Below, in pieces: positions 7,833 to 16,600 of a stretch of 64,000 nt of DNA. The notes below the pieces were generated by a model. It worked only from the letters and a program-made list of their open reading frames with translations, did no database searches and had not been told where the DNA came from. The position numbers were made by a program, and so were the translations under genes. How positions within the stretch are numbered: the stretch's first letter is position 1; every line of letters begins with the position of its first letter. This stretch comes from Sulfurimonas sp. (GTDB lineage Bacteria > Campylobacterota > Campylobacteria > Campylobacterales > Sulfurimonadaceae), in the NCBI RefSeq assembly GCF_028714655.1, contig NZ_JAQTLY010000003.1, forward strand, positions 140,547 through 204,546. The letters run 5' to 3'.

Positions 7833-10800
7833 CTATTTTTTCTCTAAATTATCCTGTTTAGTAAATTTAAGATATAACAACGGCAACACGATAAGAGTTA
7901 AGAGTGTTGAACTAATCAAGCCGTTTATGACGACAATTGCAAGCGGTTTTTGGATTTCTGATCCCGGACCCGTTGCAAAGAGCAGCGGTGCTAAACCAAG
8001 TGCGGCAATGGTTGCAGTCATAAGAACCGGACGGAACCTCTTTATGGTACCTTCGCGCACGGCATCTATAACTTTATAACCGTTTTGCACTAGATAGTTG
8101 AAGTAGTTGACAAGCACCACACCGTTAAGCACTGCAATGCCAAGGAGTGCGATAAATCCGACCGATGCCGGAACGCTTATGTATTCGCCGCTGATATAGA
8201 GTCCTGCAAAACCTCCGATAAGAGCTAGAGGCACATTGATAAGAACCAGTAATGCTTGCATTATGGAGTTGAATGAGACAAACAGCAGTATAAAAATTAA
8301 AAAAAGTGCAATCGGTATGATTATCATCAGTTTTGCTGCTGCTCGTTGTTGATTTTTAAATTGACCTCCATAAGTTACATAGTAACCCGCAGGCATTTTA
8401 ACTTTTTGTCCGATTTGTGTTTTTGCATCTTCAACAAAACCTACTAGATCCCGACCCACAACATTGCTCTGTATGACTGTTTTACGATATCCGTTTTCAT
8501 GTTCGATTTGTACTGGTCCGGTTGTTTTTTTAAATGTTACAAAACTAGTTAAAGGAACACTTCTGCCATCTGATAAAATATAGTGTAGCGTCTGTAGTTT
8601 ATTTAGTGAACTGTGCATTATATCTTCACCCTTAACCATTAGTTTTATACGACGCATCCCCTCTTGGATGATGCCTACTTGCACTCCCGTAACCATAGTT
8701 TTCATAAAACCGGCAATATCTTGCTCGTTTAATCCATAGTAACCGAGTGCCTCTTTGTTGAAGCTAAGTTCAAAATACTCAATCCCTTCATTGCTTTTTT
8801 TGTATACATCACTGCTTCCGCGTGTCTGTTCCAAGATGGTTTTTATCTCGGCGGCTATGCGTTCAAGCTCGCTATGATTGTCTCCAAAAACATTGATAGC
8901 CAAATCACCGCGCACACCTGTTAGCATCTCCGATATACGCATCTCAATCGGTTGGGTAAATACATGTCCAATGCCGCCCATGCCCTCAAGAGACTCTCTT
9001 ATCTGATTTTTTATCCACTCTTTTGATTGGACGCGCCACTCTTTTACTGGTTTGAGAATAAAAAAAGTATCCGTGTCATTAAGACTCATAGGATCCAGCC
9101 CAAGCTCATCGGTACCTGTGCGGGCAATAATAGATGAGATTTCGGGTATATCGACCATAAGTTTTGTCTGAATTTTTTTGTTTAGCTCAATACTCTCTTC
9201 AAGGCTGATGGATGGCAGGGATTCTATCATTGTGACTAAAGTCCCCTCATCCATTATTGGCATAAAAGCTTTACCTGTTTTTGAAGCAAGATAAAGAGAG
9301 ATTCCAAACATTAGCATCACCGTTATAAATACCGCTGTGGCATGTTTGATTGCAAAATCAAGAGTAGGTTTGAAAAACTTTAACAAGGTTCTAATTAGCC
9401 AAGACTCTTCATCAGGACGAATTTTTAAGATAAATGAGCTAAGTACGGGGATAAGAGTAAGAGAGAGGATTAAAGAGCTAAAGAGTGCAAAAACTATGCT
9501 TAGTGCAACAGGTTTGAACAGCTTTCCTTCAAGCCCCTCAAGCGTTAAAAGCGGCATAAATACTATGATAATAATTAGTACACCGGTAATAATAGATGGC
9601 GCCATATCAACGGCGGCATTATAGATAATATTTATTTTGTTCTCATTTTTGCGTTTTTCATTTCCGAGTTCTGCCGTAATATGTTCGACCATGACGACGG
9701 CGGAATCCACTAACATACCTACGGCTATGGCAAGTCCGCCTAAGCTCATTAGATTTGCACTTAATCCAAAGTAGTCCATAGCTATAAAACTCATCAAAAG
9801 CGCAAATGGCAAAATAAGTGCGACGCTAAAGGCAGAAGCAAAATTTCCAAGCATCAGTAAAAGAATGATGATAATTAATACGGTAGCTTCAAATAGTGAA
9901 TTTTTTACGGTAGTAGTCGCCAAATCAACTAATTTTGAGCGGTCATAAAATATATCTATTTTTGTGCCTTCAGGGAGCATTGATTCCATTTGAGCAAGCT
10001 TCTCTTTTACCTCTTGGAGTACTTTTTGGGTATTTGCGCCTTTTAACCCAAGAACTATTCCCTGAACCGTTTCACCCTGTCCGTTTTTTGTTGAAAAGCC
10101 GGCTCTTGTCAAGTGACCTATATTTATATCCGCTATATCTTTTATGCAAATTACCTTACCATCAACCGTGGCAACGCTTAAGTGACCAATGTCAAAAATA
10201 TCGTTGATGCGCCCGACGCTACGCACAAGAATGCTGTTTACCCCTTGCGTAACTCGTCCTGCACCGTCATTGAGGTTATTTTTTTCAAGTGCAGATATAA
10301 GCTGCTCTAAGCTGATGCCGTATGTACGCATAGTATTGAGGTTGGGAGTTACCTCATATGTTTTTACCTTGCCTCCTAGAGTATTGACCTCTGCAACTCC
10401 GCTAGTGGAGCGAATTTTTGGCGAAATTACCCAGTCTAAGAGAGAGCGCTTTTGTGTTAAATCAAGCGTTTGCGACTCGATTGTAAACATCAATATTTCA
10501 CTCAAAGGCGTACTGATTGGAGCAAGTCCGCCTTCAAGATTTGCAGGTAACTCACCCATTATGGCATTTAGGCGTTCGCTTACCTGCTGACGCGCCCAGT
10601 AAATGTCGGTTCCTTCTTCAAAGTCGATAGTAATATCACAAATGCCGTATTTGGCGGTTGAACGCATAATTGTTTGATGAGGTATGCCAAGCATTCCCAT
10701 CTCAATGGGAATAACAATGCGCGATTCGACTTCATCAGGTGTCATACCGCTAGATTTCATGATGATTTCTACTTGAGTAGGTGAAATATCGGGAAAAGCA

Positions 10801-10907
10801 TCAACAGGAAGATTGTTGTATGACTTAACGCCAAAACCTAAAATAACAAGAGCCAGCAAAGATATAAAGAGCCGCTGAGAAAGCGTAAAATAGATTAAGT
10901 TACGCAT
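7833..10907 (-). CDS. Heavy-metal efflux RND pump, inner-membrane subunit (CzcA/CusA family)
   Basis: Proton-driven pump that exports metal ions from periplasm or cytoplasm through a TolC-like channel. The 1024-aa protein has the 12-helix RND layout: an N-terminal helix (about 12-30), a large periplasmic loop, a central helix bundle with VGMLVDSAVVMVEH (helix 4), a second periplasmic loop, and C-terminal helices. Sequence blocks such as VDAFPDISPTQVEI and GMTPDEVE are typical of the heavy-metal (HME) RND group rather than drug pumps. The metal cannot be fixed: the helix-4 pattern is neither a classic CzcA DFG...DGA...VEN nor a clear CusA pattern. It forms an operon with the adaptor and channel genes. 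Confidence 0.9.
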   Translation of the reverse strand: MRNLIYFTLSQRLFISLLALVILGFGVKSYNNLPVDAFPDISPTQVEIIMKSSGMTPDEVESRIVIPIEMGMLGIPHQTIMRSTAKYGICDITIDFEEGTDIYWARQQVSERLNAIMGELPANLEGGLAPISTPLSEILMFTIESQTLDLTQKRSLLDWVISPKIRSTSGVAEVNTLGGKVKTYEVTPNLNTMRTYGISLEQLISALEKNNLNDGAGRVTQGVNSILVRSVGRINDIFDIGHLSVATVDGKVICIKDIADINIGHLTRAGFSTKNGQGETVQGIVLGLKGANTQKVLQEVKEKLAQMESMLPEGTKIDIFYDRSKLVDLATTTVKNSLFEATVLIIIILLLMLGNFASAFSVALILPFALLMSFIAMDYFGLSANLMSLGGLAIAVGMLVDSAVVMVEHITAELGNEKRKNENKINIIYNAAVDMAPSIITGVLIIIIVFMPLLTLEGLEGKLFKPVALSIVFALFSSLILSLTLIPVLSSFILKIRPDEESWLIRTLLKFFKPTLDFAIKHATAVFITVMLMFGISLYLASKTGKAFMPIMDEGTLVTMIESLPSISLEESIELNKKIQTKLMVDIPEISSIIARTGTDELGLDPMSLNDTDTFFILKPVKEWRVQSKEWIKNQIRESLEGMGGIGHVFTQPIEMRISEMLTGVRGDLAINVFGDNHSELERIAAEIKTILEQTRGSSDVYKKSNEGIEYFELSFNKEALGYYGLNEQDIAGFMKTMVTGVQVGIIQEGMRRIKLMVKGEDIMHSSLNKLQTLHYILSDGRSVPLTSFVTFKKTTGPVQIEHENGYRKTVIQSNVVGRDLVGFVEDAKTQIGQKVKMPAGYYVTYGGQFKNQQRAAAKLMIIIPIALFLIFILLFVSFNSIMQALLVLINVPLALIGGFAGLYISGEYISVPASVGFIALLGIAVLNGVVLVNYFNYLVQNGYKVIDAVREGTIKRFRPVLMTATIAALGLAPLLFATGPGSEIQKPLAIVVINGLISSTLLTLIVLPLLYLKFTKQDNLEKK

Positions 10908-11974
10908 TATTCGCCTTGTTGAAGCTTATTTTGCAGTATGCTAGTTGCGCTGATTGCAATCGGCTCTTTTAGCTCTGCATTATAATCAAGGTAGCATACC
11001 TCGCGGTTTTCGGCAAGAACGATTACTTTAAGCGTATGGTATGTTTGACCTTTTTTTATAAAAACCATGGTATCTGCGCCGTTTTGTATTAGAGCTTTTT
11101 TATCAATAACAAAAGCCTTTCTCTCAACGCTCAGCTCGACTTTAGCTCTTAGTCCTGCCAAAAGCCCTGCCTCTTTTGGCAGAGAAAAACGAACATACCG
11201 TGTTTGGTTTAGAGAATTTAGCGTTGGAGACATAAGCAAAACTTTTGATTTTATCTCTTTATCGTTTATTTTAATAATTACTTCTTGTGAGGGCTTAAGA
11301 GCAGTTGCAACGGCTTGAGGAATATCACCCTCCAGCCAATCCTCTCCATCCGTTTTAATGACAAAAAGAGCGTTTGAAGATGAGATATTTTTACCTGTTT
11401 CGATATCTGTTTGTAAAATAATTCCTTTAACTGCAGAGCGCAGTTCGATGTTTGGAAAAATAGCAAGGTCTTTAAAGAGTGTTTTTATCATCTCATCGGT
11501 TGCGCCGTAAGATTTGAGTACCGCTTTGGACGATAAGAGTTTTATCTTATCCGTTTTAACCTCTGCCTCTGCCGTAATGCACTCTTTTTGAGCGATAATC
11601 TCTTCTTTGCAAAGCTTTGATTTGCGACTAGCTTCACTTTCGCTGTGTGTCAGTTTTATCAAAGCGGAAATTGCCTCTTTTTGGGCTTCAACCCACTGTG
11701 GTGAGTTTAGAAGAGCCAAAACCTCTCCTTTGTTAACGCTTTGGAAATTCGCTTTGCTTAGCTGTATAACTTTAGCTTCATAAGGCAGAGAGATTGTATG
11801 CAGAAGTTTCGGCGGAGTCGTAACTCTCATCATATATTCATCAAGAGGTACATGGGTAACCTCTTTGCCGAGTGCTGTTTGAATCTGCCAATTTTTTTCT
11901 TCTTGGGGTGTAAGCGTAACATCTGCCATAAGCAAAAGTGCAGATATTATTTGCGCTATAATGATTTTTTTCAT
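10907..11974 (-). CDS. Periplasmic adaptor (membrane fusion) subunit of the metal RND pump
   Basis: CzcB/CusB-like adaptor of 355 aa linking the RND pump to the outer-membrane channel. It has a signal peptide (about 1-18), a lipoyl/barrel-sandwich half (YEAKVIQLSKANFQSVNKGE), a short helical hairpin around 110-165, and a return lipoyl half near FPNIELRSAVKGIIL. The C-terminal part is beta-rich. It shares one base with the pump gene (stop and start overlap) and is 2 bp from the channel gene, so the three are translationally coupled. No obvious Met- or His-rich N-terminal metal site is seen. Confidence 0.87.
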   Translation of the reverse strand: MKKIIIAQIISALLLMADVTLTPQEEKNWQIQTALGKEVTHVPLDEYMMRVTTPPKLLHTISLPYEAKVIQLSKANFQSVNKGEVLALLNSPQWVEAQKEAISALIKLTHSESEASRKSKLCKEEIIAQKECITAEAEVKTDKIKLLSSKAVLKSYGATDEMIKTLFKDLAIFPNIELRSAVKGIILQTDIETGKNISSSNALFVIKTDGEDWLEGDIPQAVATALKPSQEVIIKINDKEIKSKVLLMSPTLNSLNQTRYVRFSLPKEAGLLAGLRAKVELSVERKAFVIDKKALIQNGADTMVFIKKGQTYHTLKVIVLAENREVCYLDYNAELKEPIAISATSILQNKLQQGE

Positions 11975-11976
11975 AA

Positions 11977-13167
11977 TTATTCCTTGATTTGTAAAACGCT
12001 ATGGAGCTTAAATAGTGTTTCATAATATTTTTTATGTTGCACGGCAAGCTCTTCTTTGAGTCTTAAGAGTTCTCTTTGACTTAGCAGATACTCGATAGCC
12101 GAATCTTCACCCAAAGCATAGGCGCTCTTAACGAGTGGCATAAGCTCATTTTCATACTTATCTACCATAGCCTTTTGGGCATTGATATTCTCAAAGCTTT
12201 GTGTCAGCTCTTTTTTTAACACCTCTACACCAGATGTTTTTTGCAGTTTAAGACCATCTTTTTCATACTGAGCGGCACTTTTTTTATGCATGGCTGCTGC
12301 ACGGCTCTCTTCGTTAAAAGAGGTGGTAAAGTTAAGAGGTATGGATAAAGCGACTTTAAATCTCTCCGCATCAAGCTCATTTTGGTAAGATGCTCCAAGT
12401 GTGAACGAATCAAAAGGTGCATTGTATCTGTCAAAATCGCTTTGAAGACTTTGGATTTTCTTATTTAGTGATTGTTCATTAAGCGTCTCATCTTTGCTAT
12501 CAAAGTCAAACTCTTTTATAACGGGCTTTATATCTTCGCAAGAGAGTTCTTTGTCTTTAAAAAAAGGCAGAAGAATTTTAGATTGCAAATTATCACGAGA
12601 AATTTTTACTTCATTTTCATAAAATTTGTACTCATTTTTAAGCCTTTCTAGCTCGATTTGAAGCTGCAATAGCTCTTTTTTGGAGATTTCTCCGTATTTG
12701 TAAGATTTCTCTTTTTTCATATAGAGTGCTTCGTAAGCTAAAAAAGATTCCTTAAACCGAGATATATTTTTTTGATCAAGACAGTTTATGTGGTAAAGAA
12801 GCCGTACCTCGTTTTCTAGGAGGGCAAAATCATGTTTTAAGCTTAAAATCTCTGCTTCGCTCCCATATTTGGCAGATTTTATTGTGTTTTTTTTAACACT
12901 TGGATGCATAAATTTTTGCTCAACCCCAACGCTGTACTCATATCCCGACTTATCTAAAGCAGGTTTTGCGTAAGTCCCTTCTGCCAAAAAACCGAGAGCC
13001 TCTCTTGAGGAGACTGCTTTGTTTTGTGAATTATGGGCATATTCAAGAGATTGGATTGATTTTGCCGCAGGATGTTCGTTTTTTAGTTTTTGCAAAATTT
13101 CATCTAAATTTATTGTTGAAGCATCTAAAAATAGAACAGATATAAGTAGAAAAAACAGAGTTTTCAC
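11977..13167 (-). CDS. TolC-family outer-membrane channel of the metal efflux system
   Basis: Outer-membrane efflux protein of 396 aa, CzcC/CusC type, with a signal peptide (about 1-16) and two repeated, long helical segments typical of the OEP domain (for example ENEVRLLYHINCL and SYKYGEISKKELLQLQIELERL). The second half repeats the pattern with a SAYALGEDSAIEYLLSQREL stretch. No N-terminal lipobox Cys is evident. It overlaps the small secreted gene upstream by 4 bp. Order on the minus strand: small protein, channel, adaptor, pump. Confidence 0.85.
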   Translation of the reverse strand: MKTLFFLLISVLFLDASTINLDEILQKLKNEHPAAKSIQSLEYAHNSQNKAVSSREALGFLAEGTYAKPALDKSGYEYSVGVEQKFMHPSVKKNTIKSAKYGSEAEILSLKHDFALLENEVRLLYHINCLDQKNISRFKESFLAYEALYMKKEKSYKYGEISKKELLQLQIELERLKNEYKFYENEVKISRDNLQSKILLPFFKDKELSCEDIKPVIKEFDFDSKDETLNEQSLNKKIQSLQSDFDRYNAPFDSFTLGASYQNELDAERFKVALSIPLNFTTSFNEESRAAAMHKKSAAQYEKDGLKLQKTSGVEVLKKELTQSFENINAQKAMVDKYENELMPLVKSAYALGEDSAIEYLLSQRELLRLKEELAVQHKKYYETLFKLHSVLQIKE

Positions 13168-13487
13168 TTGAGAGCCTTTTCTATAAGAGTACCGTCAAGT
13201 GCGTTGATGATAAGCGTATAATGTTCAGTGGATGCCTTGTAAATGAGATAATTGCCGCGGGTTGTCAGTTTTAGATATTGACTCTCTTCCTGTGTCAACT
13301 CTTTGATGATGGATTTTGCCTTTTGCTCGTCTATTTTATGCAGTTTGTGCATTCTTGCTTCTTGATTATGATTTTGTCTAAAAGGCTGGTTGTCCGCGTT
13401 GTTAAAATAGAGAGAATCTGAGACGCTCATCGTCTCGCCTGAAGCAAAAATAATAAACGGAATGATTAATAGTATAAAAGTTTTCAT
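13164..13487 (-). CDS. Small secreted PepSY-like protein in the metal pump operon
   Basis: 107 aa with a clear signal peptide (about 1-16). The mature part has a His/Asn-rich stretch (RQNHNQEARMHKLHKI) followed by an alpha-beta-beta unit (EQKAKSIIKELT, then LTTRGNYLIYKA and YTLIINALDGTLIEK) that resembles a single PepSY-like fold. The ATG of the downstream channel gene overlaps its stop, so it belongs to the operon. A periplasmic metal-binding accessory role is inferred from context and His content. Confidence 0.65.
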   Translation of the reverse strand: MKTFILLIIPFIIFASGETMSVSDSLYFNNADNQPFRQNHNQEARMHKLHKIDEQKAKSIIKELTQEESQYLKLTTRGNYLIYKASTEHYTLIINALDGTLIEKALK

Positions 13488-13525
13488 AATTACCTTTTTT
13501 TGTGCATTGCAATATGTTTATGTAC

Positions 13526-13641
13526 TAGATTTCTTTTTCATAACTCAAAAATTAGATTCCAAATTGGGTTTGGAATGACGAGATTTTTGACTTTTCGTCA
13601 TCCTGAACTTGATTCAGGATCTTTGGTTTAAAAGAAATCTA
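13526..13641. repeat. MITE-like composite element, copy with perfect 12-bp inverted ends
   Basis: 116 bp bounded by TAGATTTCTTTT and AAAAGAAATCTA. Inside lie two palindromes: TTAGATTCCAAATT...TTTGGAATGACG and CGTCATCCTGAACTTGATTCAGGATC. No 25-bp cassette is present in this copy. It separates the two small secreted genes of the metal pump cluster. Confidence 0.85.
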
Positions 13642-13676
13642 TTTTAAATTTTATAGGTTGTGATTTAAAAAAAGGG

Positions 13677-13985
13677 TTATGCTATAGGGGGTTTAAAAAA
13701 GCTAAAGTAGTCTAATGAGAGAAACATTTCATTATATGTAAAAAAGTCATCTCTCTTTTGGATGATAGGGATATAGGCTGATTTTTCTAAAAAAAGATAC
13801 GGTGTATGATATTCTGTATGAATCTTGCATAATGTATCCGTCGTTTCATTTGAAGCTTCAAAAGAGGCTTTTGAAGTACATGCACTTGAGCAGTGATTAT
13901 CCAAAACGGCAAAAGTATAGTCGTGCAACACTGAAAAGCTCATTGCAAATAACAGTAGCAGCAACCATATCTTTTTTGAATTCAT
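13677..13985 (-). CDS. Small Cys/His-containing exported protein
   Basis: 102 aa, with an N-terminal hydrophobic helix (about 5-20, signal peptide or anchor), then HDYTFAVLDNHCSSACTSK and CKIHTEYHTP, giving three cysteines and several histidines after the export signal. I do not recognise the family. Similar small Cys/His proteins are often placed next to metal efflux operons, and this one is the first gene before the RND cluster on the same strand, separated from it by a MITE copy. A metal sensor or chaperone role is inference only. Confidence 0.55.
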   Translation of the reverse strand: MNSKKIWLLLLLFAMSFSVLHDYTFAVLDNHCSSACTSKASFEASNETTDTLCKIHTEYHTPYLFLEKSAYIPIIQKRDDFFTYNEMFLSLDYFSFFKPPIA

Positions 13986-14037
13986 GTCGCTATTTTACTA
14001 AAAAAACGGTTAATGCAATGACCTGAATTTAAAATAC

Positions 14038-15147
14038 TTAAAACGAAAAAGATTGTTTTTTAAACACTCTAAACTCCGTTGCCGCTTTTTCGTTTTGCAG
14101 TCCAAGGGATTCAAGGGCTTGAGGATTTACCAAGTACCATCCTAGTACGACATCGACTCTGTCGCCTTTTTCGAGTTTAAACTCTCGTTTTACGGCTCTT
14201 TTTTCGTTTGCTTGAATCATAGTATCCTTTAAAGTCGTATCAGCCGCCCACGGCATTGCAGGTTTGCCCTCTTTTCCTATAACTCTGACAAAAACCTCTT
14301 TTTCAAGCTCTATGTTTTTTTTATCCCGAACGACGCTTATTTTTAAAACCGCCAAACGCATAGGATGAAGCAAAAGCGCATGTGAAGAGCGGTTGTCGAT
14401 GTTTACTATAAAATGGTCTATATTTTTAAGAATGAAGATATCGACATATTTGCCAAGCATCTCAGAATTGTTGTGCGCTCCGGCAAAACCGTGAAATGAG
14501 TGAGTTTTCGTCTCAATTATAGATGAAAAACTGCCCTCTACTTTTGGCATATGACAGCTTACGCAATTTGCTTCATTCATCTCATTGTTTACATTTGTAG
14601 AGCAGAGATTTAGATTATGTTGGTTTAGATTGTGCGAGTGGCATCCGATGCAGACATTCCCGTCTGCAAAATGCTCATTCTCTTTGGTTATGATTTTATG
14701 ATACGGAGAGTCAAGAGAGCTTCTCCCCGAACCGTAATACTCTTTTTTGGTTTTGCTTATGGCGTTTGTGTTGCTCTGTTTATGTTTCTCTATATTTTCT
14801 ATACGATGGCAATATGCACAGCTAACTGCCTCTTGATGAGTTTGGTTTTTAGCATCGGGCATAGCCTTTTGACCATCAGTCAACATTTTGTCTAAGTCGT
14901 TTGCAGCAGGAGAGTGGCATTTTCCGCAAGAGTACTGCTCAAGCTTTGTATTATGCGGATGTCTGTCCCAAACAGCTTTATGAATCACATCTTTGTCAGG
15001 CGTAGAGTTGGCGTGCATCGAGCCGTAGTACTCGCTGTAAATTTGCGGATGGCACGCTTGACACTCTTTGCTTTGGGCAAACTCATAAACGCCGTCGTTG
15101 GCAAACAGAGAAAAAGCCAAAAGCAAAAATAGAGATAATTTTTTCAC
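14038..15147 (-). CDS. Pentahaem cytochrome c, periplasmic
   Basis: 369 aa with a signal peptide (about 1-17) and five CXXCH haem-attachment motifs in the order CQACH, CGKCH, CAYCH, CIGCH, CVSCH, all in the N-terminal half (about residues 34-200). The C-terminal 170 residues lack haem motifs and look beta-rich (LLHPMRLAVLKISVV), like an attached immunoglobulin-type domain. The motif pattern resembles the cytochrome c554/multihaem group used in periplasmic electron transfer. The redox partner is unknown. It is monocistronic, flanked by intergenic repeat elements. Confidence 0.83.
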   Translation of the reverse strand: MKKLSLFLLLAFSLFANDGVYEFAQSKECQACHPQIYSEYYGSMHANSTPDKDVIHKAVWDRHPHNTKLEQYSCGKCHSPAANDLDKMLTDGQKAMPDAKNQTHQEAVSCAYCHRIENIEKHKQSNTNAISKTKKEYYGSGRSSLDSPYHKIITKENEHFADGNVCIGCHSHNLNQHNLNLCSTNVNNEMNEANCVSCHMPKVEGSFSSIIETKTHSFHGFAGAHNNSEMLGKYVDIFILKNIDHFIVNIDNRSSHALLLHPMRLAVLKISVVRDKKNIELEKEVFVRVIGKEGKPAMPWAADTTLKDTMIQANEKRAVKREFKLEKGDRVDVVLGWYLVNPQALESLGLQNEKAATEFRVFKKQSFSF

Positions 15148-15171
15148 AATACACGCTCCTGAGAATTAGGT

Positions 15172-15296
15172 TTTTATTAGACTAAATCCTGAATCAAGTT
15201 CAGGATGACGGAAACTCAGAAATCTCGTCATTGACAAACTTGATAATCTCGTCATTCCAAACTTGATTTGGAATCTAATAAAAAAGAAGTCTATTA
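15172..15296. repeat. MITE-like composite element, copy with one intact end
   Basis: The right end AAGAAGTCTA is intact; the left end is shortened to TTATTAGACTAAATCC. Internal palindromes are CCTGAATCAAGTTCAGG (15188 onward) and CATTCCAAACTTGATTTGGAATC, plus an additional CGTCATTGACAAACTTG half. It lies between the divergently transcribed cytochrome and repeat-protein genes, so it sits in their promoter region. Confidence 0.8.
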
Positions 15297-15340
15297 TAAC
15301 ACGCACTATATAAAATCCTTTAATTTGGTATAATTTATTT

Positions 15341-16600
15341 ATGAATTTAAAAGAATTAAAAGATAAAAAAATACTCCTTTTTGGAAAAAGCCGCGCTTTT
15401 GGCATGGATGAGTTTTTAGTACAGTTAAAGTTTCATAAGATAGGTTTGGCATCCGAGTTTGAGGAAGGCATAGAGCTTATTGTCGAGGGCAAAATGATGA
15501 CGCCTTATGAACAGAGAGCAAGTGACGAGTTGTACGAAAAAAAGTCTCAAAAATTAGAGTTCGTGTCTATAGATGTGTTAGAAAAAGAGCTGGCAAAAGA
15601 GATTGACGAAAATACTCTTTTGATGAGTCTGAAACTTAGCCACGATAAAGAGAGGCTAAAGAACTTTATACAAAACTCTACGATAAGCGATGAACTCTTT
15701 TTTAAACTCATAAAGATGTACAAATGGAGCGGTGAGGATTTTTTTGAAAATGACTCTAACCGCGATGTGAGTGCGGCGATAATTTTACGGTTTTATAAAA
15801 ATATAGAGCGAAATCACAATGTTCAGTATGCGACTTCAGGGTTTGTGCATTTGATAGCGCAAACAGATAATAAAAAGCTCATAGAGATTATTTTGGAGCT
15901 TGAACCGCTGCAAAACAGCGCAAATTCAAAGATTAAAACTCTTATAGCGATGCGAAATGATTGTGACGAGAAGATGCAAACGGCTCTTTATGACTCTATG
16001 GATGAGAGTGTTCTTGAAGCGCTCTGCCGAAATGAAAATTTATCCAAAAATGTACTTTTTAAACTTTTGAGCATTGAGAGATATGCGGATGATTTAGCAC
16101 GGCATGCAAAACTTGATAATGAACTTTTTGAGAGATTCTTACAAAATAATCCGCTAGAGTTGGCTAAAAACGGCACTTTGACACAAGAGATGCAAGAGAG
16201 ATTAATCGCTTTGGACGATAAAGCCATAAACTTCTCTTTGGCTTCAAACAGAAATATCAGCGATTTTATAATCAAAAAACTGCTCTCTTGCGGCTCTTTT
16301 GAGATAAAGTCGGCGGTTTATAAAAACCCGATTACTCCCGTAGGGATGCTCAAAGAGGCATACGAAGAGAAGCAAAACCATATCTCTTTGGCGCATAACG
16401 AAAGTACGCCTAAATATATATTGTCGGCAATGGCAGATGAGCTTGATGCAGAAGTTTTAAAAGGTTTGGCTAAAAATCCAAGCACTCCGGTAGAGGTTTT
16501 ATACCAACTGCAGCTAGACTCCGGATTTGCCCGTGCGGTAAAAGAAAATCCGGCATTCGGCAGACATATACAACAAGAAAATATAGGATGGGAAGTATGA
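15341..16600 (+). CDS. HEAT/LRV-like helical repeat protein, partner of a MoxR ATPase
   Basis: Soluble 419-aa protein. The first 60 residues (KDKKILLFGKSRAFG) look like a small Rossmann- or BRCT-like fold. From about 100 on it is a solenoid of short helices with recurring phrases such as LARHAKLDNELFERFLQNNP, LASNRNISDFIIKKLLS, VYKNPITPVGMLKEAYE and LAKNPSTPVEVLYQLQ, spaced about 22-24 residues, as in leucine-rich-variant repeats. The last codon overlaps the start of the MoxR-like ATPase (ATGA), so the two are co-produced. Function unknown; a scaffold or client adaptor is plausible. Confidence 0.7.
   Translation: MNLKELKDKKILLFGKSRAFGMDEFLVQLKFHKIGLASEFEEGIELIVEGKMMTPYEQRASDELYEKKSQKLEFVSIDVLEKELAKEIDENTLLMSLKLSHDKERLKNFIQNSTISDELFFKLIKMYKWSGEDFFENDSNRDVSAAIILRFYKNIERNHNVQYATSGFVHLIAQTDNKKLIEIILELEPLQNSANSKIKTLIAMRNDCDEKMQTALYDSMDESVLEALCRNENLSKNVLFKLLSIERYADDLARHAKLDNELFERFLQNNPLELAKNGTLTQEMQERLIALDDKAINFSLASNRNISDFIIKKLLSCGSFEIKSAVYKNPITPVGMLKEAYEEKQNHISLAHNESTPKYILSAMADELDAEVLKGLAKNPSTPVEVLYQLQLDSGFARAVKENPAFGRHIQQENIGWEV

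Noticed and set aside
10189..10590. 133-aa ORF antisense to the RND pump gene
   Set aside because: Lies entirely within the well-identified pump gene; its protein has no recognisable features and no ribosome site.
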